NCBI GenBank assembly: GCA_015956445.1
Contig: WIUZ02000007.1
Location: 1,798,001 to 1,862,000, forward strand
Source of the DNA: Thelephora terrestris
Taxonomy: Eukaryota > Basidiomycota > Agaricomycetes > Thelephorales > Thelephoraceae
Direction: 5' to 3'
Length of the DNA stretch: 64,000 nt
A program made the position numbers and the translations under genes. The first letter of the stretch is position 1. The number at the start of each line of letters is the position of its first letter. Shown here piece by piece: positions 15,210 to 26,627 of the stretch. The notes under the pieces were generated by a model. It did not search any database, was not told where the DNA came from, and worked only from the letters and a program-made list of their open reading frames with translations.

Positions 15210-17316
15210 ATGTCCTTCCCCAACAACCATACCTACAAAGTCGCCAACGGCATCTCCACCATCTCCCGTATTGACCGTCGTGCCGCCGCTCGCAAGACCT
15301 ATGCCTGTGTGGCGGGGACTCCCTATACCACGGATGATCAGGTATGGGGGAGACCTAGAGCTTTGTGTGCTAGCACTAACGCCTTCCTCTAGGTAGAGGT
15401 TACGTTCTTTTGGGCGTTGATGTCCAGCTAACGGCTTCTAGATCTTGGAGGTCATCACGGAGGTGGACACTGAACGTCTCAGGGAGACGATGCCTCATTT
15501 GATGGGGTTGACCTGGGACGATGAGCTCTGGGTTCGTACCATAATTGCAGAGAAGGTGGCCTTCCAGATGCGGGGTAGGTTCAGAGAGCTGGAGCATCCG
15601 ATCAAAAAGGAGCTCTGGTACACCCTGCAGAGGGGGATCTACGATCAGGACCTGTTGGAGCACGGAGCGACTGTTCCTCGGGCTGTCAGCCATGCCACTG
15701 CTTCCACTAGTCTCTTGTGGTCGCTCGTTCGGGAAGGGGAGAGTCGGGTAAGTTCTCTGTTTGAATATTCGAGTATGACTCTCGACTAATCAAACTGCCT
15801 AGGTTGAACGATTGGAGAGGGAGGTGAAAGAGGCAAAGGCAGACGTCCTTCGTTTGTCAGCGGAGGGTCTTCAGATGAAGGAGACCTTGGCCGCTTTTCA
15901 GCAGGGAACAAACGATGCATTGGAGGCAATGGTCGCCAACCATCAGGAGTTGATCGCCGGGTTGAAGGTTCGGGATAACAACATCAAGGGTGCTTTGGCC
16001 AGGAGGGATGAAAAGGTTCCTTCAGCCTTTGCAGGTTTATGCAATGACTGAAAGATTTCTTCTAGACTGAAGAACTCGAAAAAGTGGTGGCCGTATTGAC
16101 GGCGCAGGTTGAGTCCTTACAGGACAAGACCTGCAACTGCAAGGAGGTGCCAGTGTTGGTTGGTCAGGGGACTGCCGACGTTCCGTTCGAGTTGGAGTAC
16201 GCCGACGAGGTGGTACTCCCATCTCCTAACCCGTCGTCCTATGCGACGCCTCCGATCGAGAACTCGGTACCCGTCCCGACTCCGGCTCCGGCTTCTACCT
16301 TGGCCGCTTCCAACAAGGAGAACTGTGGGCACTGCGTCCTGCAGCTGATCCATCAGTTGGTGAAGATTGAAGATGAGGTCATGGAGGTTGACCGAGCTGA
16401 AGATGCTCCGAGGGTCGCCGAGGTACGTCCGGTGACTAAGGGGCAACGATGCAAACGCTCTCGACGCCGTCCCGCCCATCGTATGACCGCGTCGGCTAAT
16501 CCTTACCCTCGACCAGTTGAGTCGGATGGTGACCAGTCTGGTCGAGGTGAGGAGCGAGGATTCCGATATCGGGTCCACCGTCCTTACCGACAGGTCGAGT
16601 CCGAGATCCAACTCCGACACCAGCTTCGCCTCACAAGACAGGATCCCACCCAGGGGTCCGATCACTGGGGGCAAGGGCACCTGGAATCGGTGATTACATC
16701 TTGATTACATGGTGAGTTCATGTGCACTTTTCAATGATTGTAATCGCCGATTCCAGGTTGATTACATTTCAAATGTTACCTTGACATGCAATCCAGCCAA
16801 TGTCCACCATTTACATTTGGAATGTTCTCTACAAATGTTTCTGGGATGTTCTTTACCTGTCGGCAAAAATGATACTGCAATGTAGTCAACATGTTCTTCA
16901 ATCATCTGAGATGTAATCTAAATGTGCTCAAAAACATGAGATGTTTTCACAATGTGCCCAGTGGGCACATTCAGGAAACATTGCTTGGGAACATTTTGAG
17001 GAAATTTCAAATGGAGTTGGTGGGCACAGTTGAATTACATGTCAAGGTAACATTTAAAATGTAATCAACCTGGAATCAGCGATTACAATCATTGAAAAGT
17101 GCACATGAACTCACCATGTAATCGGGATGTAATCACCGATTCCAGGTGCCCCTGCCCCCAGTGGATGAGGGAGACGGAGGGTCGCTCGTCGACTACGTTG
17201 ATAGTGCTACCGAGCAGTCACCCGGTAATGGAGATGTGGGACCAGGTGTTCCGCAGTTCTGTGACATCTGGGAGGCTGATCAGTCCGCTCGAAGGCATCT
17301 CTTCCTATCGGCTTGA
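15210..17316 (+). pseudogene. TG-A coiled-coil protein gene, copy a, broken by a MITE
   Basis: Four exons: 15210-15341 (132 nt), 15442-15747 (306), 15803-16015 (213), and 16066-16662 plus 17167-17316 (597+150=747), with GT-AG introns. Translation without the MITE gives 465 aa. Exon 1 starts MSFPNNHTYKVANG. Exon 2 has LTWDDELWVRTII and KKELWYTLQRGIYD. Exon 3 is a heptad-rich coiled coil (LEREVKEAKADVLRLSAEG). Exon 4 continues the coil to QDKTCNC, then an acidic/Pro-rich region (FELEYADEVVLPSPNP, EDEVMEVDRAED), a basic patch (KRSRRRPAHR) and an acidic tail ending LFLSA. As it stands, the MITE inserts a stop at about 16702. No known domain is recognised. Matching exon lengths in copies b and d argue for a genuine protein-coding gene. 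Confidence 0.75.
16663..17163. mobile_element. CACTG MITE 1 (501 bp) in TG-A copy a
   Basis: Terminal inverted repeats are CACTGGGGGCA...TGCCCCCAGTG, extending well beyond 100 bp (GGAATCGGTGATTACATC and its complement). The 3-bp duplication GAT flanks it (16660-16662, 17164-17166). CACTG ends with a 3-bp duplication fit the CACTA/EnSpm (CMC) superfamily, non-autonomous. It interrupts exon 4 of the TG-A gene. Copies of identical 501-bp length lie at 55004 and 61548. Confidence 0.88.
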
Positions 17317-18175
17317 ACTAGTCGTTCAGCTGAGTGCCGAAGATGGTGACGCCATGTTTGGGGAGGTCCTAGCGAGGAGGGGCCAGCACTACGATCTCCG
17401 GGATGGACAGTTGATGACCTTTAGGCCTGCCGTAAATAGAGTCGATTTCTGATGGGATGATGATAGCACCGTATATAGCTCGTGGTGGATTCGCTGGGAA
17501 TAGTATGCGCGTGTGTGTGTTTTGAATGATTGGTGTGAAGGATAAGGAGTGTGAAGTATTCAAACATAAGAAAGGATAAGAAGAGTTCGAAGAAAGAGCG
17601 TGTTATAAAAAGTTTAAAAATACCATGTTCCTGACAGGAGGGAGGGGGGTTGGGGATGGGAGAAGCTGGTCGTCTGGTGTGTGTTTCCTTAAGTAGCTTT
17701 TCGATCAAGTTCTCTGGGAAAACATTGACAACATGGATGGGAACCCTAGGGTTCTTCCGCTTCTTGATGGCTGCGAGGCAGCAGTCGTGGCAAGGGCCTG
17801 GAACAGGGTTGGTGATGGGATCAGCGATAGGGTGGTCAGGTGGTGGGGTCTTTGGACTGTAAGATAGCCCGCTCCGTTCTGATTGGATTGGCTGATTTGG
17901 ATGTTGATGGTTGGGGATGACCCTGGGAGCATGCCTGATCGGAGGACGGACCGTGCGAGAAGAGTGTTGGGGTGGTGCTGATCGATGGGGTGGGGCGGTA
18001 GAGGGTTGTGATGATCTGTATGGATCGTCTCGGTAGCTCGTCCACCATTGGGTGTTGTTGATTGGCATGTTGCGTCCCATGTTCTGGACGATTTCTGTGA
18101 TTGGTGTGAAGTCCGTTGTCGAGTTGGCTGAGGTTGTAGTGAAGAGGTCTATAAGAACTCTTACTAGTCCTTCTT

Positions 18176-19431
18176 GGTTTACTTAGAAGCTAAGCGTTAA
18201 CAACTAAGTAGGCTGGTTGAGAAGTCAGTTATCCCGACTATCAACTCCACAGGGTGGGCGGGGTTTCGTACTTTCCGGCTCCTTGTCCTGATGAGTTCGC
18301 TGAAGGAGGTTGTAGGTCCTTCAGATGTGTTCAGAGGGGTTCAGTAACCTTTATCACTACTGCACGTATATTCCCTGGTCCAAACACCTAGTAAGAATGT
18401 AAAGGGGGTTGCTGATCTTGATAAGAATGGAGTTCCTGATCTACGCTGATGATCGGGAATGGAGATATTGATGTGTGAAACGGATACGATCGAGGCTGTG
18501 TATGAGGCTGTGAAGAAGGCTGTGTAGAATGCTGTGCACTGTGGCTGTGTAAGTGACTGTGCTGTGGCTGTGTTAAGGGGGTGGCTGTGCTAATACTTCT
18601 GAGGCTGTGCTGATATGTCTGAGTAGTTTTGATGATCTGTCAATATACTGCTGAGGTACGTCCAAATGCTGCTGAGATACGTCTGATAACTTGATACTGC
18701 TGAAACTTGAGAACCTGTCTTGATAAGATAAACTTGAGAACCTGTCTTGATAAGATAAACTTCTTGATATGTCTGAGATACTGATACGTCGGATACCAAT
18801 GTGGTACTATTACTAAATCTGGCTGTCACCTAGTCAGTCACTAGTCTGAGGTAGAATACTCTCTGCCTGAAGGGTCTGCCTTCAGCACTAACAGAGATAA
18901 GGATATTGCTACGTCACAGAGTCAAGTGTACTAAGCTTATTCAGAAGTCCAAACTTAGAACTTATTCACACAGAGGTGGGGCTCAAAATGGTATGTGATT
19001 ACTGAAAATCACTCAACCACTCAGGCCTAAGGAGGTGAGGCAAAGTAGGGGTCTTGGTGAAAAGGGGTAGAGTAAAAGAGGGTGAGTTATAGAGAGAAGA
19101 GGGGATAGAGGGGACAACTACTGGCCAGTGGCCAAAAGCTGTTGGGTAGAGAGAGAGAGGGGTAAAAGGTTATGGGTCAGTTGCCTTCCTTAGAACTGGG
19201 GGTGAGTTCTTTATATACTTTTTCATGTGAGATTATTCTAGAACGTTCTATGGCCTTCTACTGTATTCTATGGTAATTAATGGAGTGACAGACGTCACAA
19301 GTGTGACAAAATGTCACAAAAGCGTGACCGGTGTCACATGGGGTGTGACATTCCGTCACCTTCTAGAACATTCCGGCAAGTTCCAGGATGTTCCTGAACT
19401 TTCTGTAACATTCTGTAACTTTCCATGAGTT
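18176..19431. repeat. Unassigned region with short tandem motifs
   Basis: No gene is recognised. It contains GGCTGTG-type short repeats (about 18490-18620), an exact 2 x 27 bp tandem at 18704-18757 (unit starts AACTTGAGAACCTG), and clustered GTGACA/TGTCAC words at 19285-19350. It may hold upstream exons of the split gene or old transposon ends. Confidence 0.45.
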
Positions 19432-22400
19432 TCTTGTCCTTATCTAATCTAATCTTATCTGATAAGACTGTTATCTTATCTAATCTAATCTTGTTGTGGT
19501 GAATTATCATAAATAATGACATGGTTGTTCTCATGTCCGACACCGTCTTGTCTTGCCATTCGCTGATCCTTTCCTGTGCGATTCTCCAGAAGGGTGGGGT
19601 CTCCTCTTGTTCCGATTCGGATGATGGGATTACCGGTGTTTGGGGTTCTTCCTTTGATATTAGATCTGAGTTTGCCTGTCGCCGTCGAATGCTTCCGGGA
19701 AAGAGCGCCGGATTCAGTGAGGAATGTGATGAAGTGTTTGAGAAGATCCTTTTTGAGGAGACTGGAGGTGGGCCATTTGCGGTGAGAAATTCTTGGTGCA
19801 TGTCGTCGTAGGCTTTCCTGAGCAACTTCGAAGAGGGGACATGCTTTGATCGCGTGTTCTCTTGAAAGGGGGACCGGTAGATAGGGGGAACTGGTGGATG
19901 TACTGCAATTGCATGTTCCATGATTGGGAATCTTGAACCATTCGAAGTATTTGGTCGTGTAGCCATGTCTGGTGATAAACTGTGTGAGACGGGAAGTGAT
20001 AGGGCGGTTGAGTTTTTTAAACCACTTGGGGGGTTTGAGAGAAGGACGTAGAACTTGGGAATTTTGGAAGAAAAGGGAGTCTTCTTTTATAGGATGGTCC
20101 TCGATGTGTTCCTTCCAGTTCTTGATTGGGTTCTTTTCTCGGATTTCAGAGAGTATATGAGAAAGGCTGGCAAAAGAATGGACCGGTTTGCGTTTGGATT
20201 TGGCCCCCGCCTTAATGAGGTGATCTGCGATGTTCATCCCTGTAGAGCCTCCGTGACTGGGAGTCCAGACCAGAGAGAAGGTGACTTTGGGGTTGATCGT
20301 GAAAGTTTTGTGGATCGCGTTTCGGAAATCAATAGAGGATTGTTGTGATAGGTGGGGTGAAGGATCAAAGTTAACAGAAATGGCACTAGAGTTGTCGGAG
20401 TACATTTTGATGTCGCTGATTTCCGGGTGTGACTTCAGGTACGTAAGGGCTCCTCTGGCTCCTCATGAAATGGCGAACATTTCTGCGTCGAAGTTTGACG
20501 CTCGGTCTGAGTACGGTCTTGAAACAGAGAAGCAGTGTTCGAGCTTCCCTTTTCCCACGGCATGGTGATATCCTGTAACCGCGTATCCAGTTTTGTAACT
20601 GGTGTTCTTTTTGTTGGGGAGGCGTGATCCATCAGTGAAGATGGTGAGATAAGAAGGGTCACGACGTCTGCGTGCGAAGGTGATGTTCTCACTGGGGGCA
20701 GGGGTAGGTTTACTGAGTCAGTAAACTGTGAGTAAATTGCAAGTAAATGGAAAAAGAACCCAGCAAAATACTTGCCTGGCAAACACAAAGCAAATTCACA
20801 ATTGACTGGGTCATGTGACCACAGTTTCCCCATTAGGTAAACCTCAGAAAAATTCACAATTTACTGACAAATTTACCAGCAATTTACTGAGCCACTTGCC
20901 CAATCAGTATATTTTCAATTTGCTGAGTGGTTTGATTGCAATTTACTGGACTCAGTAAACTGGAAAAAAACCAAACTGGTTTACTGACAGCGTCCTTGAT
21001 TGGTCAATTTGAAAAATAACCGAAATTTTACCTGGATGTGTCATTGTCAGTAAACTGCAAGTTTTCTTTCAGTAAATTGGAAATACACATCAGGTAAACT
21101 GGGAAAACATGTGACAATTTGATCGTGGTTTACTGGACTCAGTAAATCAGACAAAAACCTAACCAGTTTACTGACAATGTACCTGATTGGCTAATTTGAA
21201 AAATACTCGAAATTTTACCAAGACGTGTCTTTATCAGTAAACTGCAAGTTTTCTTTCAGTAAATCACAAATACATGTAAAGTAAACCAGAAAACACGTGT
21301 AAACTGTAAGTAAATTCAAAGTTTAGGTGTTTTCTGGTTTACTTTACATGTATTTGTGATTTACTGAAAGAAAACTTGCAGTTTACTGATAAAGACACGT
21401 CTTGGTAAAATTTCGAGTATTTTTCAAATTAGCCAATCAGGTACATTGTCAGTAAACTGGTTAGGTTTTTGTCTGATTTACTGAGTCCAGTAAACCACGA
21501 TCAAATTGTCACATGTTTTCCCAGTTTACCTGATGTGTATTTCCAATTTACTGAAAGAAAACTTGCAGTTTACTGACAATGACACATCCAGGTAAAATTT
21601 CGGTTATTTTTCAAATTGACCAATCAAGGACGCTGTCAGTAAACCAGTTTGGTTTTTTTCCAGTTTACTGAGTCCAGTAAATTGCAATCAAACCACTCAG
21701 CAAATTGAAAATATACTGATTGGGCAAGTGGCTCAGTAAATTGCTGGTAAATTTGTCAGTAAATTGTGAATTTTTCTGAGGTTTACCTAATGGGGAAACT
21801 GTGGTCACATGACCCAGTCAATTGTGAATTTGCTTTGTGTTTGCCAGGCAAGTATTTTGCTGGGTTCTTTTTCCATTTACTTGCAATTTACTCACAGTTT
21901 ACTGACTCAGTAAACCTATCCCTGCCCCCAGTGTCTGGTTGTGGACTAGTGATTTCCTGTCGGCTTTGGTGCATACCGTAGGGTCAATATCGAGCCGATC
22001 TCCGAACTTGGGTGATGTGGAGCAAAAGGATGCAGGGTCACAGTGATCGTGATAGGGATATTGTCGCTCTGTGTCAGGCTGAAGGGTGGATGCAAGGAGT
22101 GTGATTTGTGAATGTTTCTGAGGGTTCTTGGTCGGTTTGACCCAAAGAAAAGGGGGTCTGATGAATGGAATGTGAGTTTTGGAGCCTCGGTGGGCTCCCG
22201 GGACTCGGATGTGAAGTGGGGAGGAAGGTGGGATGAATGATGGTGGGAGTCTGAGTGAGACTTCAGATGATAGTGGTAGTCGGAAAAGTCTTGCTGCCGA
22301 GGATTCAAATAGCTTATTGATAGTGACTTCGATGGGGGGGACAAAGGAGGCGAAGTGGAGTGCTTCTGTTTGAGAGGTGCAAAAGGCTCCGGTGACCCTG

Positions 22401-23875
22401 CGTAGGCCTAGGTTTTGGACTGTCTGGAGCTTCTTAATGAGGGTCTTCTTGGGATGATGGGGGTTGTACCATAGTTGGGAACCGTAGGTAATGACTGGGA
22501 TGACACATGTTTTGAAGAGTAGACGTAGGTGTTCCTGGTTGATTCCTGTGATGGTGTTGCCTAGACAGGAAAGGCCAGAGATGATGTTCTTCCCTTTTTT
22601 GCAGATTATATCGGTGTGATCCTTGAAGGAAAGTTTCCTATCCAGGTAAAAGCCAAGCCATCGGATGTATTTGGGCGGTGTGATGGTGATAGGTTTCCCT
22701 TCAAGGACTGCTGACAGGGAGGGTGAAGAATTGTGCTTCTGACGCCAAGAAAAGTGCATGAGGTCTGATTTGTCGGGATCGATGTGCTTACCCAATGAGT
22801 GGAAGAGGGCTTCGGCCTTTTCCAACGTGGCTCTGAGGGTGATGATGTTTTCTTCCAATGAGTCGGATATGGCGAGGAAGCCCACATCGTTGACGTATGA
22901 TCGAGGGGCAACAGGGAGGCCAGAGGAGGAGAGGATGGGGTGGATATCATCTTCTTGTGATTCACATGGTTGAAGAAGCCTTTGATGTCGATCGCCAGGA
23001 AAGAAGAGACAAGACCTTGTTGTCTTCCGGTGTGGATGTCGTGTATGAGGGAGAGGCCCGCGTCTAGGCAAGATGCGTTTGATCTTCCACCGAATTGGTT
23101 GAATGGCATGAGGTCGAATTTCCCAGAGTCGAATAAGAGTCTTTTGGTGACAATCTTCTCGACCAATTTCCCAAGGCATTCAATAAGTTGGATGGGGCGG
23201 TGAGAATGTAGGGCTGATGGGTCTCTCTTGGGCTTGGGGATAGCTACTACTAAGGAACATTTCCATCTGGGGTGGTGGATCCCTAATTGGACAGATGCTT
23301 TGATGATGCTGTTCAGTTTGTCAGGCTGGCATGAATGGGCCCATTTGAGTGCTTTGTATCCTAAACCGGAAATCCCAGGTGCGGACATGTTGGAGAGATT
23401 TTTGAAAGCGAGTCTGATCTCTTGCTCTGTCACTGGGAGGAAGGGGCAGGATGGAGCCGGATTCAGGAGAGGAGGTTCTGTGTCTGGGTTGTCCCTGGTG
23501 GGTTCAGAGAGGGGAAACCACGTGTTCGCAAGAAGCTCAGCCTTGTCTTTGGAGTTCGTCGCCCAATAGCCATTATGGTCTTTTAGAGCAGGGGTTAGGG
23601 TTTTCCGTTGACCTCGGTACCAGGAATTGAGTCTCCATAGGTTGGTGGTGGTGGTGACTTCGGAGGCATATTTCATCGCATGTGATCTCTTGGATTTCTT
23701 GATCTGGTACTTGAGTTGTTTGTCTGTAATCTTTGCTCTGAGGAAATTGTGGGGAGAGGGTTGTGACCTCGCTTTGTCTCGAGTTTTCTGGGCAGTGTGA
23801 AGGGCGGATTTAGCTTCCTTGTCAAACCACTTGGCTGTCCTTGGGGACTTCGGCTTCCTTATGCAGGTTGTTTTC
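19432..23875 (-). pseudogene. Dead LINE retrotransposon (RT-RNase H, Tad1/I-like), 5' truncated
   Basis: On the minus strand: the RT fingers/palm region (SAPGISGLGYKALKWAH, PKPKRDPSALHSHRPIQLI, IDIKGFFNHVNHKKM), then YVNDVGFLAI where the usual active site is Y-x-D-D, a thumb region, and an RNase H domain (TIFTDGSRLPNK, MYSDNSSAISV, WTPSHGGSTGMNIAD). Between NHVNHKKM and HPILSS about 50 residues that normally include the PQGSPLSP motif are missing. RNase H has TGA at 20463-20465. The element is also split by a palindromic CACTG element (20690-21933). The low-coordinate end has ATTAGAT/GATAA repeats typical of a LINE tail. The high-coordinate end stops against a TG-B element at about 23875. Confidence 0.8.
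20690..21933. mobile_element. CACTG foldback element P0 (1244 bp palindrome) in the LINE
   Basis: Ends are CACTGGGGGCAGGGG...CCCTGCCCCCAGTG with the 3-bp duplication TCT (20687-20689, 21934-21936). The two arms of about 0.6 kb are near-perfect inverted copies around a short loop near 21300-21325. Its outer ends match the 501-bp MITEs, but the interior, made of repeated GTTTACTGA/TCAGTAAAC words, is different. It is non-coding and inserted between the RT and RNase H parts of the LINE. Confidence 0.88.
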
Positions 23876-24208
23876 GAGGATTAGCGGAAGGATGAGGGGT
23901 GTCAGGTCGAGTCTTAAAGGGAGTACCGGGTGTAGAAACAAGAGGAGGGGGGATATCAAGCGAGAGTGGTGACTCTGTTTGATAGGGGTGGACTGGCGAG
24001 TGGTAGTCTTGGCAGAACTGACTCAGTTGCTGCACAAAAGGTTCGAAGTCTTGGTCGCTGAGACGTTCGAAGTTGACGAGATACTCTATAACTGAATAAG
24101 GTAATTCAGTTAGTATATCCCACCAAAGAACTATGATAGCGGGGGAGTGGGTGTGAACGTTAGTGGTAAGATGGATGCGTGGGTTAGGGAAGTAAAAGGC
24201 TGGACTTA

Positions 24209-26627
24209 TGTGATGATTTCGCCATTTAACCCCCTTTTATTTCCTTTATTTAACGCCTCATCACCACTAAGTCAGTTGGTGCCCTGCCCTAAACACGGCG
24301 GTAAACTGTTTATTATGCAGTATGCCCTATGCTTAACGACTCAAAGTCCAATACGTGGAACGTGCTACTAGTCAAGATACCCCAGAAGACCCGAGGTATA
24401 ATACGTGAACATGTACCGGCGGACCTTCCTATGAAGATCCCCCCTACCTGGCCCTCCGTTGCCCCTGGACGACTAGTAGATATTCAGGCTACCAACAACA
24501 AGGGATGTATTAATAAGCGTCGCGCGCTGACCTCTCGCAGAAGTCAACCGGCTTATTAATCTGACCCTTGGATTGGACTTATGAAAACCATTATGCTTTA
24601 CGACTCATGGATCACGCGCAATAGACAAAATAGAAAGAAGATTCATTGGAAGCCAACAGTACAAAAGAGTTATCTAATCAATATCTCTTCGGATCCTTTG
24701 TACTACTTTCAATGCCAATCTCACCAACTCCTCGTTCAACCAGTTCTGCTCCCGGATCTCATTCGGGTCCACGTCCGACAAGTCATCGTAATCTGGAAGC
24801 TCCGTATCAGAGTTTGGTTCACTATCGGGAACGAACTCGGCGTACGGATCATACTCCAGAGCAGGCCATTGATGGCGACTACCCCAAGGAGTAGAAACGA
24901 ACTCAGGACGAGGAGTGTCCCTACGGACAACTCCTACGTTCTGATAGAATTCGTCGCTCCCGATCTCAATGACCTCATCGTCGATGGGAACCAACCTGTT
25001 CTCGTGACGGACCAACAAACGAGCGGGCGGCGACTCAGCCCGGTTAGGGATGATCGGCGACCCGGCCCGATAAGGAACCTCCAACTCCTCTTCTTCAACT
25101 CGGACCTCCGGCTCGTTGCACTTCCTCTGAAGATCCCGGACTTCTCCAGTCAACTCGGAGACACGACGAGTAAGGCGGACCTAAAAGGAACAGGGTTAGA
25201 AGATGACAACTATCTTCGATCCCAGTCCCAGTACCTTATCGTCCTCCAACTCTCCGGTCTTAGTAACCAAAGCCCGGACCAAGTCCTTAAGAGTGGTCAC
25301 CTCTCCCTAAAGGAAATGTTGGGTTAGAAAAGTCAATTATCTCCCGACCCCACATTTACCTTTAGCAAATCAATATCGGCCCCCTGTCGAACAACACTAT
25401 CCTCCTGTCCATGAATAACTCCCTGCATATCCTCCTTCCAATTCTCCAAGGCTTCTATCTCCTCGCGACGACCATCAACTCGCTCATTAACATGAGCAAT
25501 CTCATCCATCAACATGGACCCAACGTTACCCGTATGGATAACGCTGGCCTCCAACACCGAGTTGAAGGTCTCATTAGTCTCTGTGACGAACTCGACACCC
25601 CTGTTAAGGAGTTCGGTTGCATAAGGGTTCGTCTCGATACGCGCCAACTTGCGCCGAGACACCCTGCGAGAAGCCTGGATGAAATCCCTAAATCCTAAAG
25701 CGGAACGTCAGCAGACATGCTAAATATGTCAACCGGCATCCCGAACCTAAGTCGGTGAAACCCTCATTAGGGTCGGCGGTAGCGGTCCGGTCCATGACGT
25801 TTCCCAAAGTGGGATAGGGACGGGAGGCATCACAACGAGCGTGAGAGAAACGGTCGATGTTAAAATTGTTCTCCTGAACAGGAGAGTAGGAAGTAGAGCG
25901 GCGGGTGGGAACACGAGTTTGAGCACGAGGCATGTTGGCTGTGTATAACAAAGGTGGGTTTGTTGGAAGACCAGTCATCCAACCCCCTTTAGTTATATAC
26001 CAAATGCCACGCCCCTTCCACGACTCAGGAGTTGAGTCATCATTTCTATTGTTTACTGCGCACGACCCACATGACATCATATGCCCCTATTTCTTAGTCA
26101 TATGCTCCCCTTTTGCCATTGGCTGTTAGTCAGTCATACCCACATTCCTTCCGAACATTCCCAGGCTACGTCATGCTTTGTAACTGCTTTGTAATGCTCT
26201 CAAATTGCTATTGGCCGCCACACTTTCGTTTATCAGCTGATAATTTGTAGCATTAGTCACCACGTAACGCACAGACCATGCAGTGCTGCGCACGGACCAT
26301 GTTTGTCTGTGTTTGTATCTTTAGGGTAGTTACATGTCACTGTCACATCACAAATCTAAGTAGTATATATACTCAGAGTAGTTTAGCCTGTACTCCTTAG
26401 ATTTGTTATCATCAGACTCTCCGTGACCTCTATTGCTGTGTGCTTAGAGCAAGAGTGCCTGAAGACCCTTGTCTCCTTCTTTCTCCTTTCTTCCAATCTA
26501 GTCTGTGAAGAGACTTCCGATATCCCTGGGTTTGCAACAGGGTTATAACTGTGTGTTTGATCCTTGTGTGCGATAGGTTTGGATAGCAAGAGTGCTATTG
26601 AACTGTAGAGGTCGCGTCGGCCTGACA
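24209..26627 (-). mobile_element. TG-C element copy a, complete (2419 bp)
   Basis: In its own orientation (minus here) the element begins TGTCAGGCCGACGCG and ends CGAAATCATCACA. It is flanked by the 5-bp duplication ACTTA (24204-24208 and 26628-26632) and inserted in the minus gene of TG-B copy x. A second copy starts at 63336. It holds one four-exon gene. No transposase is seen. Confidence 0.82.
24674..25933 (-). CDS. TG-C coiled-coil protein (366 aa, four exons), apparently intact
   Basis: Exons: 25933-25747 (187 nt), 25694-25360 (335), 25306-25235 (72) and 25180-24674 (507), joined by GT-AG introns into 1101 nt (366 aa). A TATA-like sequence (TATATAAC) lies about 70 nt upstream. The N-terminus MPRAQTRVPTRRSTSY is basic. 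Exons 2-4 form a long coiled coil (LNRGVEFVTETNETFNSVLE; REEIEALENWKEDMQ; LTRRVSELTGEVRDLQRKCN). An acidic tail follows (IDDEVIEIGSDEF, EFVPDSEPNSDTELPDYDD). The coil end LxxxVxxLTxxVxxLQxKCN and the later DDEVxEI block parallel the TG-A protein (LTAQVESLQDKTCN; EDEVMEVD), so the genes are probably distant homologues. Function unknown. It is the only uninterrupted TG-C gene in the window. Confidence 0.72.

Larger units (their letters stand above)
13827..17636 (+). mobile_element. TG-A element copy a, complete
   Basis: The ends are TGTCAGGGCCACTC... and ...CATGTTCCTGACA, so the termini form a 7-bp inverted repeat. The element is flanked by the 5-bp duplication GGAGG (13822-13826 and 17637-17641). 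Length is 3810 bp, including a 501-bp MITE. The first 1.3 kb is noncoding; the rest holds the four-exon TG-A gene on the plus strand. No transposase, integrase or RT motif is present. The full-length relatives are 26770-36698 and 58902-62727, with a partial copy at 51332-52221. TG...CA ends with a 5-bp duplication fit a solo LTR or an integrase-type DNA element. Confidence 0.85.
13660..18175 (-). pseudogene. Host gene split by TG-A copy a (proline-rich, hydrophobic C-terminus)
   Basis: Two coding pieces flank the mobile element. The upstream piece (about 18175 to 17637) reads EIVQNMGRNMPINNTQWW, a proline-rich stretch and NLIEKLLKETHTRRP, up to PIPNPPPS. When the element (13827-17636) and one GGAGG duplicate are removed, the frame continues from 13826 as PPSSSISSIPSGELLS, then a hydrophobic segment (YIVDSLPLALTFACFILL) and a stop at 13660-13662. 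The read-through across the joint supports a real gene disrupted by the insertion. The C-terminal segment could span a membrane. I do not recognise the family; a loose resemblance to the last segment of RTA1-like proteins is not enough to name it. The 5' exons upstream of 18175 were not resolved. Confidence 0.6.

Noticed and set aside
13827-17636. Helitron or Starship identity for TG-A
   Set aside because: No TC...CTRR ends, no Rep/helicase and no tyrosine recombinase. The element has TG...CA ends and a 5-bp duplication.
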